Shown here in pieces: positions 49,801 through 61,600 of a stretch of 64,000 nucleotides of DNA; within the stretch, counting starts at the first letter, position 1, and each line of letters begins with the position of its first letter. Position numbers and translations under genes: made by a program. The DNA is from Iris pallida (lineage: Eukaryota > Streptophyta > Magnoliopsida > Asparagales > Iridaceae). The notes under the pieces were generated by a model. The model had not been told where the DNA came from. It searched no databases and was given only the letters and a program-made list of their open reading frames with translations. Location of the stretch: positions 15,083,264-15,147,263 of the forward strand of contig JANAVB010031417.1 in NCBI GenBank assembly GCA_029216955.1. Direction: 5' to 3'.

Positions 49801-52800
49801 GATGATGATGATGGTGATGATGATGACGAGCGATGATCTGAGTTCGACCGAAGAAAAGCACACCGAACTACGAACGATCTTTGCGATCTCTGCTGAAGAT
49901 GAGAGCAATGAAATTCAGATTTTTCGTGAAGAAGAAGAAGACGAAAATCGCAATCCAGATCTGAGTTTTTTGAATTCAAATACATATAGATGACCAATTC
50001 GCGCGGAGGGGTAGTTTCGGTATTATAAAAATAGCAGTTTCCAGCGGGTGGCATCTAAAAGGGAATCTTGGAATATTTAACGTGAAAATACTTAATTCTG
50101 GGCATTTCATAAAACTCATCCAGCGGGTGGGCATTTCATAAAAGTCCATCCCGAAATTGGGTTTCTCAGCAATTTCCAGTATTATATTTGTACAAGTATG
50201 AGCAACTAATGATTTAACCAACATGATTAGATTTTTATTCCGAATAGAACTTGTGATGGAATCCTAATCCTCCGCACAACGACCTTTAGGGTCTGCTTAG
50301 ATTGTGGGAAAAAATAAACGGAGTTAAATGGGGTCAAGTGAAGGAAAGTTAAGGGGGAGGGCACCCAATACATTAGAGGGAGAGTTAAGTGGGTGTGTTT
50401 AATATAACTTTTGCTTGGATTTGAGGTTTTGAGTAGGAGGAGAATTAATAAAAATACAATAGTTACCAAAATACCTTTATTACATAAAACATATGTGATC
50501 ATCAACTCAACAAATGCATAAAATATATGTGGTCATCAACTATCTCCCCTCCAATTTGTGACGCACCTGGACGATGTTTTTATGCATCAAATATATGTGG
50601 TCATTAACTAGCATAGCCGTCGATTTCTATTTTTCTTATATTTTTCAACGATGAGTAATAAGAGCAAGCAAGAAGAGACGACGCACTTGGACTGCAGCAG
50701 GTTGAAAGCAAGAAAAATGGAGAAGTCCACGATATTTTATATAGCAACAAGGGGTATTTATGACTTTTTAAACAACAACCTCTCACTTCCTCTTGTTAAC
50801 CACCAATTTTGGGGTTGAAAAATGGACAAAATAAGGTTAAAAAAATTCTCACTTAACCCTCTATGACTCTTCCTGCTAAACCTCTACCCTCAAACCAAGC
50901 ATGATTTTTTTTCGCTCACTTAACTCTTTTCACCCTCAATCCAAGCAGACCTTTAGTGCAAACTCTATCGAGAGAGAAAATATTAATCTTGATCAGATAA
51001 CTCAAGTTCTATCCATAAGCGGAGCAACCACGCGTGGTACCATTTTATTATTGACCGGCCCAACATTTTTTTTATTTGAAGCTATATGTAGCGATCACTT
51101 CCTATTTAAACTTTTCTTTTTTATTACTTGTGAAATGAATATAATGACTTGGTTGGAGGCCAATTTTGTGGGCCGAGATCTATATTCACGTAGCGTATTT
51201 TTATTTAATCCGTTTGAAATTAATGGGCCAGTTTGCGTGCCAGCTTGCGCACCAGTTTGCTTGCCAGCTTGCGCGGCCGTTTGCACGGCAGACTGCACGC
51301 CAGACTGTGCGCGCGAACGTATGGGCGCTGGGCGCGCGCGCACACGAGCGCAGTGGCACACTTGGATGCGCGCTCGCAGTGGCGCTCAGTGGCACTGTTT
51401 CGCGCAGAACGTGGCTGTCCACGTTCTGAACCGTTTCGAAACGTGCGATAACGGATCCGATAATTTCGGATCTGACATTCAAACGTCACGCATGTTCCGG
51501 ATCTGGACGGTTACAGTGAGACCCTATTTATAGAGTCTCTCTTGTCTCTTCTCTCTCCGAGGGATGACTTTTACAAAATTTCCACAGAGAGAAGAGAGAG
51601 CTCCTGCGTCTGCGCCATTTTGTGAGTTCCGTCCTTCCGAGGATTCTGTGAGCGGGTTGGCAGAGCGTTCCAGAGTTATTTCGAACTTGCTGATTCCTGG
51701 AGGCTGACCGTGTGGGCGGATCTAGCTTTGAGCGCCGGTGTTCTTACACCTCAGCAAGCTTTCTCCTTCTTCTCTTTTTCATCTTCTGTAAACGTTGTCT
51801 CAATCGCAACTGGTTTGCGTGGAAGAACGTGTTCTGTTGTAATTAATTTTTTAAAAGAGCCTCTACCCCGCTACTGTTGCTAACAATTCATTTGTAACTT
51901 CTTTTTAGAAGCTCTACATTTGAATTCGTTTCTCAGGTTCCTCTTGGGATCTCTGTCTTGCACCTTCCTTGAAGTGTTGCAATCATCTCATAGAGTTTTT
52001 TTCTAATTTCATGCCCAGGGAACAACATGCATTATAGTATTGTACTATGGATAGAGAAATAACATAATTTCGTATAGCCACAATGAGAAACCAGAGTTTC
52101 TAATTTTGGACTGATCTTCATGGTGCTCATTGTTTAGGTTCTTGATTACTAGTGTCATAGTGGATTTTGGGGTTATTGAAGATGTTTTTCTCAACTTGGT
52201 CATAACTGTGAGGCTGAGAAAGCGAAGTTCAGTAGGATGGTGTACAAACAAAGTGGTATGAACTATGGATTTGACACAGTGTTAGTTTCCACCCAACCCA
52301 AAGAATTTGATGCCCTCAATTATTTCATCTCTTGACAGTGTATGTATATACATTTTCCATAAACCGGAGAAGTTAGTGATTTTATAAAAGTTTCTTCTTT
52401 GGAGAGGTTTATGGCCTCTTTCATTTCCTGCTTATTGTTATGGACTATATGTTAATTTTTTTACACGATTTGACATACAATAAAATATAACCAACTTCAT
52501 ATTAGTCTATTATTTACTGGAATTGTTGTATTTTAGATATTAGTCAGCACGGGAGATTTAGGAAATATGGTGGCTAGAGCCTAGACCTTCTTTAGTGGAG
52601 AAAATAATGTTTCAGGAATAACCAACATCTCCATGCCTACCAACACAGCAAATAACATGGCATCAGAGCCATGAAACTCAACATGGTATCATGAAAAACA
52701 ATAATCTACCAGAGCTGTGAAAACAACAAGATATCATAGCCATGAAAATAAACAGAATTTGCGTACGAAAATTCAGAGTTATCTGAATGCACCCTTATAC

Positions 52801-52947
52801 TTAATTACTTACCATATACCAATCTCTTTAGTATTTGCCAACTTAAAACTATTAGTCACCAGGAAGTTTCTCGGATATAACAGTATACTGTTATAACAAT
52901 ATGTTGCTGAACAACTTACGATTGTACCAACTTCATGATCATGAAGT

Positions 52948-52988
<41 letters not shown>

Positions 52989-55900
52989 ATAAGGGTGAAT
53001 TTATTTCTCGCATATAGCGGAAAAGGTATTAAAGTACAACATCACAACTCTCTATGCCCCAAATACTAATATTATGGGGCCATTACAGATACATCGAATT
53101 CTATATTATGTAGAATTCCAACAGGGGGGGTAGTCAAGCCTTCAAAGATACGTCTGTTCCGCTCCTTCCAGATGTGCCAAACAGACGCAGCAAGACGAAC
53201 TCTGGCTCTTCTAGCCCACCCCGGATCCCGGCCTCTGTGATCTCGGATCCAGCTGAGAATGCTCCGGATGTCTCGATCCACCCCAACTCCTCCTCTCAGC
53301 TGTGCACACTGCTCAGTCCAAATGTGCCAGGTCATCGGGCAAACAAAGAAAAGATGTTCCATAGATTCATCGTCCTCATTACATAGCACACATTTGGCAT
53401 CCGGTATTTGCATCCCAAACCGGAGGAGTCTGTCTCTCGTCATCAGTCTACCCCGGAGAAGACGATATGCACATAGTTGCATTTTCCGTGCCACGTCCTT
53501 GCCCCAAATGAATTTCACCTCCCCAGCCAGGTCGTGGTGGGTCCGAACTAAATCGTAGCAACTACGAAAGCAGAATAACCCTGACCCGCCCCCCGTACCT
53601 GGGCCGGCCCAGCACCATGTATCCTCCGTCTGGCTAGCGTCGATAGTAATAAGGTGAATCTCCTCGGCTAGCTGAGCGGTATATGTATATCCCTCTGGCC
53701 TCCAAACTCCATCTCTAATGATCCGACTACAAGTGAGCCCCCTGCCCGCTTCTCTGTCCAGCTGCCCCCCCAGAAGTTCTAGCAAGGATCTGGAACCCAA
53801 CCAAGGGTCCAGCCAGAGGTCGGTAGTCGTCCCATCCTTCATCTGCCTGCAAATAGCGGTATGAAGCACCGGTCTACACCTAAGGATGGCCTTAAATGTG
53901 ACCGAGAAATTGTTGTCTATCCTGCAAGCCCAGAAGTTGGTCCTCCTCAGGTATCTGTTCGCCATCCATTCTGCCCAGAGCGACCCCCCCTTGATGAATC
54001 TTCAGGCCATCTTCACACAAGCTGCCTTCCTGACCGTATGGAGAGGCCTCAACCCCACTCCTCCTTCCTCCCGAGGCCGACATAACTGGTCCCAGGATAT
54101 CGCATGCATCCCTCTCCTCTAGATGAAGTCAGCACAGATGGCCTCCACTTTACGAATAGTAGCCGTGGGGATCTGGATAGACTGGAACCAGAACATCGTG
54201 ATGCCTGCAATAACCGAACGCACCAACTCTATCCTGCCGCCAAAAGATAGACCCGCAGCTTGCCAGCCTTCCACCCTCCTCTGAGCAAAGTCCACCAAGC
54301 TGTGACAATCCTGCTCTCTGGCATAGTTGACCGTCAGCGGGACCCCCAGGTATTTCACTGGGAGCTCGCCTCTGTCCACACCTAAGGCGAAGGCTCTCTC
54401 CTCCTGCTGTGTGCACCGGGAGCTAAAGTAGACTCTGCTCTTCTCCCTGTTTAACTGGAGCCCAGATAGCCGCCCGAACTCCTCCATAATGTCAGAGAGC
54501 GCTCTCATTCCCCGCATGGAAGGCTGGAGAAGCACCAATAAGTCGTCAGCATAGATCAAGTGGGATACAACCGGACTCACTAATCGGAAAAGGGGAACGA
54601 TCCTCTTGCTATGCACTGCCGTATCCATCATGCAAGTAAAGTACTCCATCACCAAGGTAAATAGATACGGGGAGAGGGGGTCACCCTGCCTCAACCCCCT
54701 GTTGCTACTGAAGTAGCCATGTGGCGTGCCCTGAATGAGGACTGAGAAAGTAGGGGAGCAAATGCACTCCCTCACCCTCGCAACCCAACTCTCGTCGAAT
54801 CCCATGGCAAGCATCAAGTGACACAGGAAGTCCCTGTTGACCGTATCATAAGCTTTCCGGAGATCAAGCTTCACACAAGCCTTCATCCCCCCAGGTTTGC
54901 TGAACTCCCTCACCATCTCATGAGCTAGCAGGCTGTGCTCCGCTATCGACCGGCCCTTGATGAACGCTGCTTGATTCTGGGACACCAATCCCTGCATAAT
55001 TTCCTCCATACGCCTGCACATAAGATGAGTGATAATCTTGTAAAGAAAATTACAGCAAGCAATGGGCCGGAAGTCCGCAAGAGAAGTCGCTCCCTCCTTT
55101 TTAGGGACCAGCGTCAAAAAAGTGTGGTTCATCTCCTTCAGAAGCCTGCCCTCCACAAAGAACTCCTGAACCGCCGCCAGGACATGGGTCTTAAGCACAC
55201 CCCAGTGTCGCTTAAAGAACCCTGAAGAGAAGCCATCAGGTCCGGGAGCTTTGTTGGGATTGGCCTTCATAACAATATCCTCCACCTCCTCCATCCTCAC
55301 AGGTGCCAGAAGCAGACTGTTTCCATGTCGGGACACCAGTCTCTTTGTGACAAGTGCAGGGAACATGCTGGAGTAGTCTGTCTGCTGATAAAGGGCCGTG
55401 TAGAATCTGACGGCCTCCTCCTGAATCTCCGTCGGGTCCCCTACAAGACGTCCCTCAGCATTCAGAAGTCTGGGGATGCTGTTTCGGTGCTGACGGGCGC
55501 GGATCACATCGTAGAAGAATCTGGTGCAGCGGTCTCCATCTTTAAGCCAGGTAACTTTAGCCCTCTGTGCCGCACTAATCTCCTCCTGCTGGCGCATGGT
55601 GCTAACCTCCTCAATCAGGAGCTTCTCCTTGGCCGCCAGCTCCCCGTTCAGGATGTCAGCTTGGAGGGCCACCTGAGTGTCCCGAAGCTCGGCTTCCTTA
55701 TCTGTCAGAGAAGTCCGCGGTATCGTCTTCACCCACCCCCTGATAGCCCGCTTGAGCTGCTTCAGTTTGTGAACCATGCGGAACTGAGCCGTGCCTTACC
55801 GGAAGTGCTGCATCTCTCCCGTAACCACCTCCTCATATCCGACCGACAGATACCAGCTGTTGTTATACCGGAATGGCCTCGCCCTCAGAGTAGGTCTCTC

Positions 55901-58391
55901 ACCGAAGCCAACCCGGATAGGAGAATGGTCGCTAGTACCCGCTGCCAGACCTTCCGCCACCGAGTTCGGAAAGCACCTGAACCACTCACTATTGCCCAAG
56001 GCCCGATCCAACTGACAAGCAATCCGGTTATGAGTAGCCTTGTTGTGCCAGGTCCAGATATGTCCAGCTCGCTCCAGCCCCCGCATCCCTGACAGAAGCA
56101 GACACCTCTGGAAGTCATATAAGATCGAATCTGGAACAGGACGACCTCCCACCTTCTCTTGGCGAAGCAGCATAGCATTGAAGTCTCCCATGATGAGCAG
56201 AGGGAGAGACAGATTGTCTGCCATGAGACCCAGATGCACAATGTCCTCCCACAAAGCCTCCCGCAGTCTCCTGTCATTGTGCCCATAGACAGCCCCCAGG
56301 ATGAATCGGAACCCACCTTTGTTCACAAAAGTAACACCGATGAGTTGTTCTGATTTGTGGATCTGCACCCCTTCCCAACTTCCTTTGTTCCACCTAACCC
56401 AGATCCTTTCCATACCACAAAGATCTAAGTTGCGAATGTGATCCCAGTTTGCCGGAGTCCTACGCGAGAGCATAGCGGCCCCTCTAATCTTCGTCTCCAG
56501 TAGGATGGCAATGTCACACGCCTCTCGTCTCAGAACCCCGCCGATCTCCCTCCAACGTCCTATGGAACACCCCCCCTAATGTTCCATGCTAGGACCGACA
56601 TCTAATAAAGAGAAGATGGGTCCCCCTGGCACTCGTCTGGATCGACACTCGAGGGAAGTGTCTCATCCGCCTGATCAATGATAGCATCTACCATAGAAGA
56701 AGGAGCAAGGTGGGCCTGTATCCTGCTGAGTGTAAGGGCCCAGTCAGGATTGTCGTCAGTCTGGTCATCCATATCCCTCGCCTGAGGGACATCCTCCCGT
56801 GTGGCCGGAGCATGCCTTTTCCTGCTGCTGTACACCATGATCGCCGGGGAGGCCTCCGTCACAATCTGACTACCACCAGTCGCGCTCACACCCCTGGTCA
56901 CGATGGTCCTCTGTGGTATGAACGGGACCAGTGCACCCTGCGTGCTCTCCTCTCTCTGCGGTGATCCTGACTCCAGCCTCCTGTCAACCTCCATCCCTGT
57001 GTCCTCCTCCCGATGTCTGACTGGCTCCGTCTCCCCCGTCAGGTGGCTAGAGGTCGTCTCCTTCCTAGGTGCCTCCGTCTGAGTCGTCTGTGGCCTGGCA
57101 GTCTCCTTCCCCTTGTATTTGCACGCACTGGTAGGATGCCCAAAGCACTCACAGTGAGAACACATAGGGGGAACCCAGTCATACTCCACTGCCTGTGTCA
57201 GAACCTCCCCAGACGGTACCTGATACTCAAGCGTACTCGGTAGCACAGAGCCCGCCTTGATCTCCACGAAGACCCTGGCATACATCAGTCTGGTACGAAA
57301 AGTAGTGGCCTCGTCTGCTTTGATCGGCTTCCCCACAAGACTGACAAGTCGCATGAGAAGCGGGATACTCCAATACTTTACTGGAAACTCAGGAAAGCGG
57401 ACCCAGATGGGGATAGCGTTCAGCACCTCCTTCTCACACCTCAACTCCGGCGTCCACTCCTTCAGTATAATGAGTCTCCCATCAAATGACCAAGGCCCCC
57501 CCTGAAGGATCCTGGACACATCCTCCGCTAATCCAAATTTGACATAATAGAACCCGTTCTCCCGAGAGAAGAATTCCATGCTCCCTTTGGGTCTCCAGAC
57601 CCTCTCCGCATATCCCCGAATTTGGCCATAGAACGGCTTGTTTCCTAACACATATAACACCAGACTGTTGTTCCAGAATTCGGAAACAACCACTATTTCT
57701 TCAACGAGGAAATACGTCCGAAGTCCTCCTCCAACCGACATCGGTGGAACAAACTCCATCGACATCGGGCTTTTCTCAGTCACTGGCGTGCAGACCTCTT
57801 TCCATGACCGAGGCCTCTGCTCCTCAGGGAGCGTCCTGATCGGGGGGTTAACAGGGCCCTGGCCTGTCTTGCCGGTATCGGTAGCAATACCCTTAGCCTT
57901 CTCGGCCGCCGTCGCCTTAGGCCTCCAACCCAGAACTGATCGCACCGTGCCTCCCCCCCGGCGCCGGGGATCCATAGCGCCAAACAGGGGTCGATTCCCA
58001 TGATTTCCTGGCCCCGCCCTTCCCGAACCTTGGGACTTTGCTCCTCTCCGTCCTCCAGTCCGTCGTCTCGTCACAGTCTGCCAGCCGGCATCCCCAGAGT
58101 TGTTCCCTCCCGACCCGAACTCGAAAACGGAAACCTTTCCTCCGGGAGTGCCACCACCACCTCCGCCCGACCCCTCCCCGCCTGGAGGTTTCCCGCCGCC
58201 GCCACCCGACCCCCCCCCCCCCCCCCCCCCCCCGCGTGGGGTGGTTCCGCCGCCGCCGCCGCCCGCCCGGCCTGGGGTCGCTGGACCCGGCCCCGCTGCC
58301 CGCCCGACCCCCCCCCCCGCCTGGGGGGTCCCGCCGGTGCTACCCGACCCCCCCCCCCCCCCGCCTGGGGGGGTCCCGCCAGTGCCTCCCG

Positions 58392-58431
<40 letters not shown>

Positions 58432-58606
58432 CGTTGGGGGGGTCCCGCTGTTCCCGCCGACAGGGCTGCCAAGCAGCCGTCCTCCCCCTCCCGGTCCTCC
58501 CAGCCGCCGAGGCCCCCTCCCCGCAAGCGGATCGGGGGGTCGGGGGGGAGGAAAGGCCGAAACCCTAGTCGAGGAGTCGGTCGCCCGATCGCACGAGAGA
58601 GCCGCC

Positions 58607-58658
<52 letters not shown>

Positions 58659-61600
58659 TAAACTCTGAATAAATGTATTGCAGGATTCATTATACTCTTC
58701 CTCTTTTACATGGTATCAGAGCCTTGATCCATCATCATAATATTCAATGGCCAACTCCACCTCCATTGCTGGATCCACCACGATGCCTTCTTCAATGGCC
58801 GACTCCACCTCCATGGTTGAATCCACCACGATGATCTCTTCCTCTTCTCCCTCTATCCTTACCTTCCCTAACATCTCCACTCTCGTTATGATAGGACTAC
58901 ACTTTTGGTGAAAATTTGTAGAACTACGTCCAAAAATGTAGATGAGAAACAAGACTTCCCTTTTCAAAAAGATAAGATGGGTGAAGGAGATGATAGGGGG
59001 TTGCTCGAGATTGGTTGGTCTTGTGTGAACTTTAAGAGGAAGTACAATGGGACAATCCAAATGCCTGCAGTAATGTGTATTTGCACATGCTGATAATTTG
59101 AATATGGTTTTTGATACATGTACGTTGTGCAGGTAGCAATGTCAAGAGCATTCAACGGTATTGGGCTAGCCCTGGTCGCACCTTCCATCCAGTCCCTTAT
59201 TGCTGACTGCACTCCTGAAACGGATCGTGGTTCAGCTTTTGGGTGGCTACAACTGACAGCCATTCTCGGTGGTGTCCTTGGTGGCGTATCTTCTCTTCTA
59301 CTAGCATCACATTCATTTAAGGGCGTTGATGGTTGGAGAGTAGTATTCCTACTGATTGGGATATTAAGTGTTTTTGTGGGGTTAATTGTTGCTTTCTTTG
59401 GAGTGGATCCTCATTTTTTGAAGAAAGTGGATGCCAGTAATACCATGTCAGTAAAGTCTTTTAAAACTGAGCTGAAGGGTTTGTTTAAGGAGGCCAGAGA
59501 AGTTATGAAAATCCCCTCATTTCAGATTATTATCACACAAGGGATCACAGGCTCATTCCCATTTTCTGCCCTGGGTTTTGTTCCCATGTGGCTCGAACTC
59601 ATTGGATTCACACACGGAGGAACTGGTCTTCTTTTTGGTATGTTTATGACTGCGTTTGCAATTGGAGGGCCATCTGGAGGAAAGATAGGGGATTATCTCT
59701 CAAAGCGTTATCCAAACACTGGAAGGATAATATTGTCACAGATAAGCTCGGGTGCTGCAGTTCCTATAGCAGCTGTCTTGACGCTGGCATTGCCAAATGA
59801 CCCTTCTACTACATTTTCTCATGGTCTTGTTTTCTTCAGCTTGGGATTGAGTTTCTCATTGAATATTGCAGCGAACAAGTAGGTTTTCTTCTCCTCACTT
59901 TTATCAAGTATGAACACGTAAGAATACCTTATGGATTACGATCTGAATATGGAACTGACATAAGTTATCTACTAAAGCTATCTAATCAACCAGATCTGTT
60001 AGCTTAGGGTTCATATTTACATCCCTTAATAATCCTAGCTATTCATATGATCTTAGCTCTTGGTCTACAAACTTTTCTAGTCTAATCAATGATATATCAT
60101 CTTATCTTGACTCTCTTTATCTACGCTAGGAAAACTAACTTGGAGAGTGCTACTTGAATGCACGGGCTTATAAACTGTATGACTAAAAAGGTGAGTATAC
60201 CAACCCACCAAGTGGCCTTCTAGTATAGAAGTATAAGAAAGAGGTCAGCCGGTAAACCGGTTGTATAACTGGTTGACAATTTTGGGGTCAAAGGAAGATT
60301 AGTACTTGGACACCAAGTTAGAGATCAACCCGATAATAGATTTGGTTAGGTTTAATATTATTTCCTAGGGTTATTTGAGTCTTTTATTGTAATTCTCTAG
60401 TGTTGGTGCTTAAAAAACTATTAGTATGTGGGTAAACTGAGCTTAGATGGACTTGTGAGGATAAAATGGTCATTTCAACCATCTAAGTCCAACACATGCT
60501 AAAAATAATCTTGAAAGCTAGCTTTGCGGAGCAAAAGAGCCCAAAGTTTTCTGCTTCTGCGCCGCTGCGCATGTCCTGCTTTTTCCACGTCGTTGCGCAC
60601 GTCTGGTTTAGCACCATTGGGTGTTGTCGTTGGTTCCTCGCCGTTGCGCGCCTAACCGACTGAGCGGTTGTTGAGGACCCCCACGTCTTTAGTAGGTGTA
60701 CATGGTGTAACATCCACGTTCTTAATGAGTTGCTATTCACCTTGATAATAGGCCACCATAGGAATTCCATGAGGGAATGAGGAGAACGTGGGCACTTTAC
60801 CCGCTGCTTAGCCCCACGTAGCTTCGTGAAATGCTGCCAGACTGCTATTTAGGGACTCCAGAGAGTTTTTTTTTCCTCTATAAATAGCCCATGGCACAAC
60901 TTAATGGTGGTTTTTTTCCCCTGATACTTCACTCCACGCATACAAAGGAAAAGCCCCCAAGGTTGTTCCTTGTGTCGTCGAATCTTAGCCTCGTGCTCTC
61001 AACTTGGAGAAGAGGATATGAGAGTCTTCATAGCTCGCTTGCAACCTTTTGACTTCTTGGAGTTCCGAAGTATCTAAGAAGAACTCTTCACTATTGATAA
61101 GAAGCCCCAATCTTAGATTCGGATCATCAATGGAACAAAGTGATTGCGCATTATCAGACTTCCATTGCCACATTTCCTTAGAACTCCGAATAAGTTGTAG
61201 ATTTGTATTGTAAGCCCTTGTTGAAGATTTGTAACAAGTTTTCTACAATCAATACAAAAAAAAGTTTTCCTTCACATTATTTTTCATTGGAAAACATCTA
61301 GGTTACAAATTTCATATGGTTATATAACCGGTTTACCAGTTGACCTCTTATACTTCTTTCTACATTTAGAAGTATACGAGGTCAACCGATTATATAACCT
61401 GCTGTAGTAGTATAAGAGGTCAACCGTTTGTATAACCCGTTGACTGGTTGGGGTCCAAGGCAGGATCCAAGGATGTAGGGATTCATTGTGGTACGCACAA
61501 AAGATGAAAAGATGAGAAGATGGTGGAAACCCTAAAAGTATGTGGAGGAAATATTTTTAGAATAACTAGCATATCCTCTATTAGGGATTTACAAATATTT

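Larger units (their letters stand above)
52986..58608 (-). mobile_element. L1-type LINE inserted antisense in intron 1
   Basis: Two ORFs in the order ORF1, ORF2 on the minus strand, with an AATAAA-type signal near the 3' end (minus strand, about 53005-53012). There is no poly-A tail; the 3' end runs straight into a TA microsatellite, and the 5' end meets another TA run one base before the ORF1 ATG. The simplest reading is insertion into a TA microsatellite whose duplication forms both flanks. Length is about 5.6 kb. Confidence 0.9.
47168..59132 (+). other. Intron 1 of the MFS gene (about 12 kb)
   Basis: Bounded by GTCCCT and TGTGCAG. Holds at least five repeat or transposon insertions listed separately. 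Stretches 47590-48360 and 58890-59132 show no feature beyond AT-rich intron DNA. Confidence 0.88.

Noticed and set aside
51095..51533. Several overlapping frames of 70-210 codons
   Set aside because: All frames are open because of the GCCAG(T/C)TTGCG repeat; no domain recognised in any.
52658..52670. Second Copia primer site TGGCATCAGAGCC
   Set aside because: No LTR end precedes it and no gag leader follows, so it is not listed as an element; chance or heavy decay remain possible.
58000..58672. Three Pro/Arg-rich plus-strand frames
   Set aside because: They are antisense to the Gly-rich part of LINE ORF1 and continue into the TA microsatellite.
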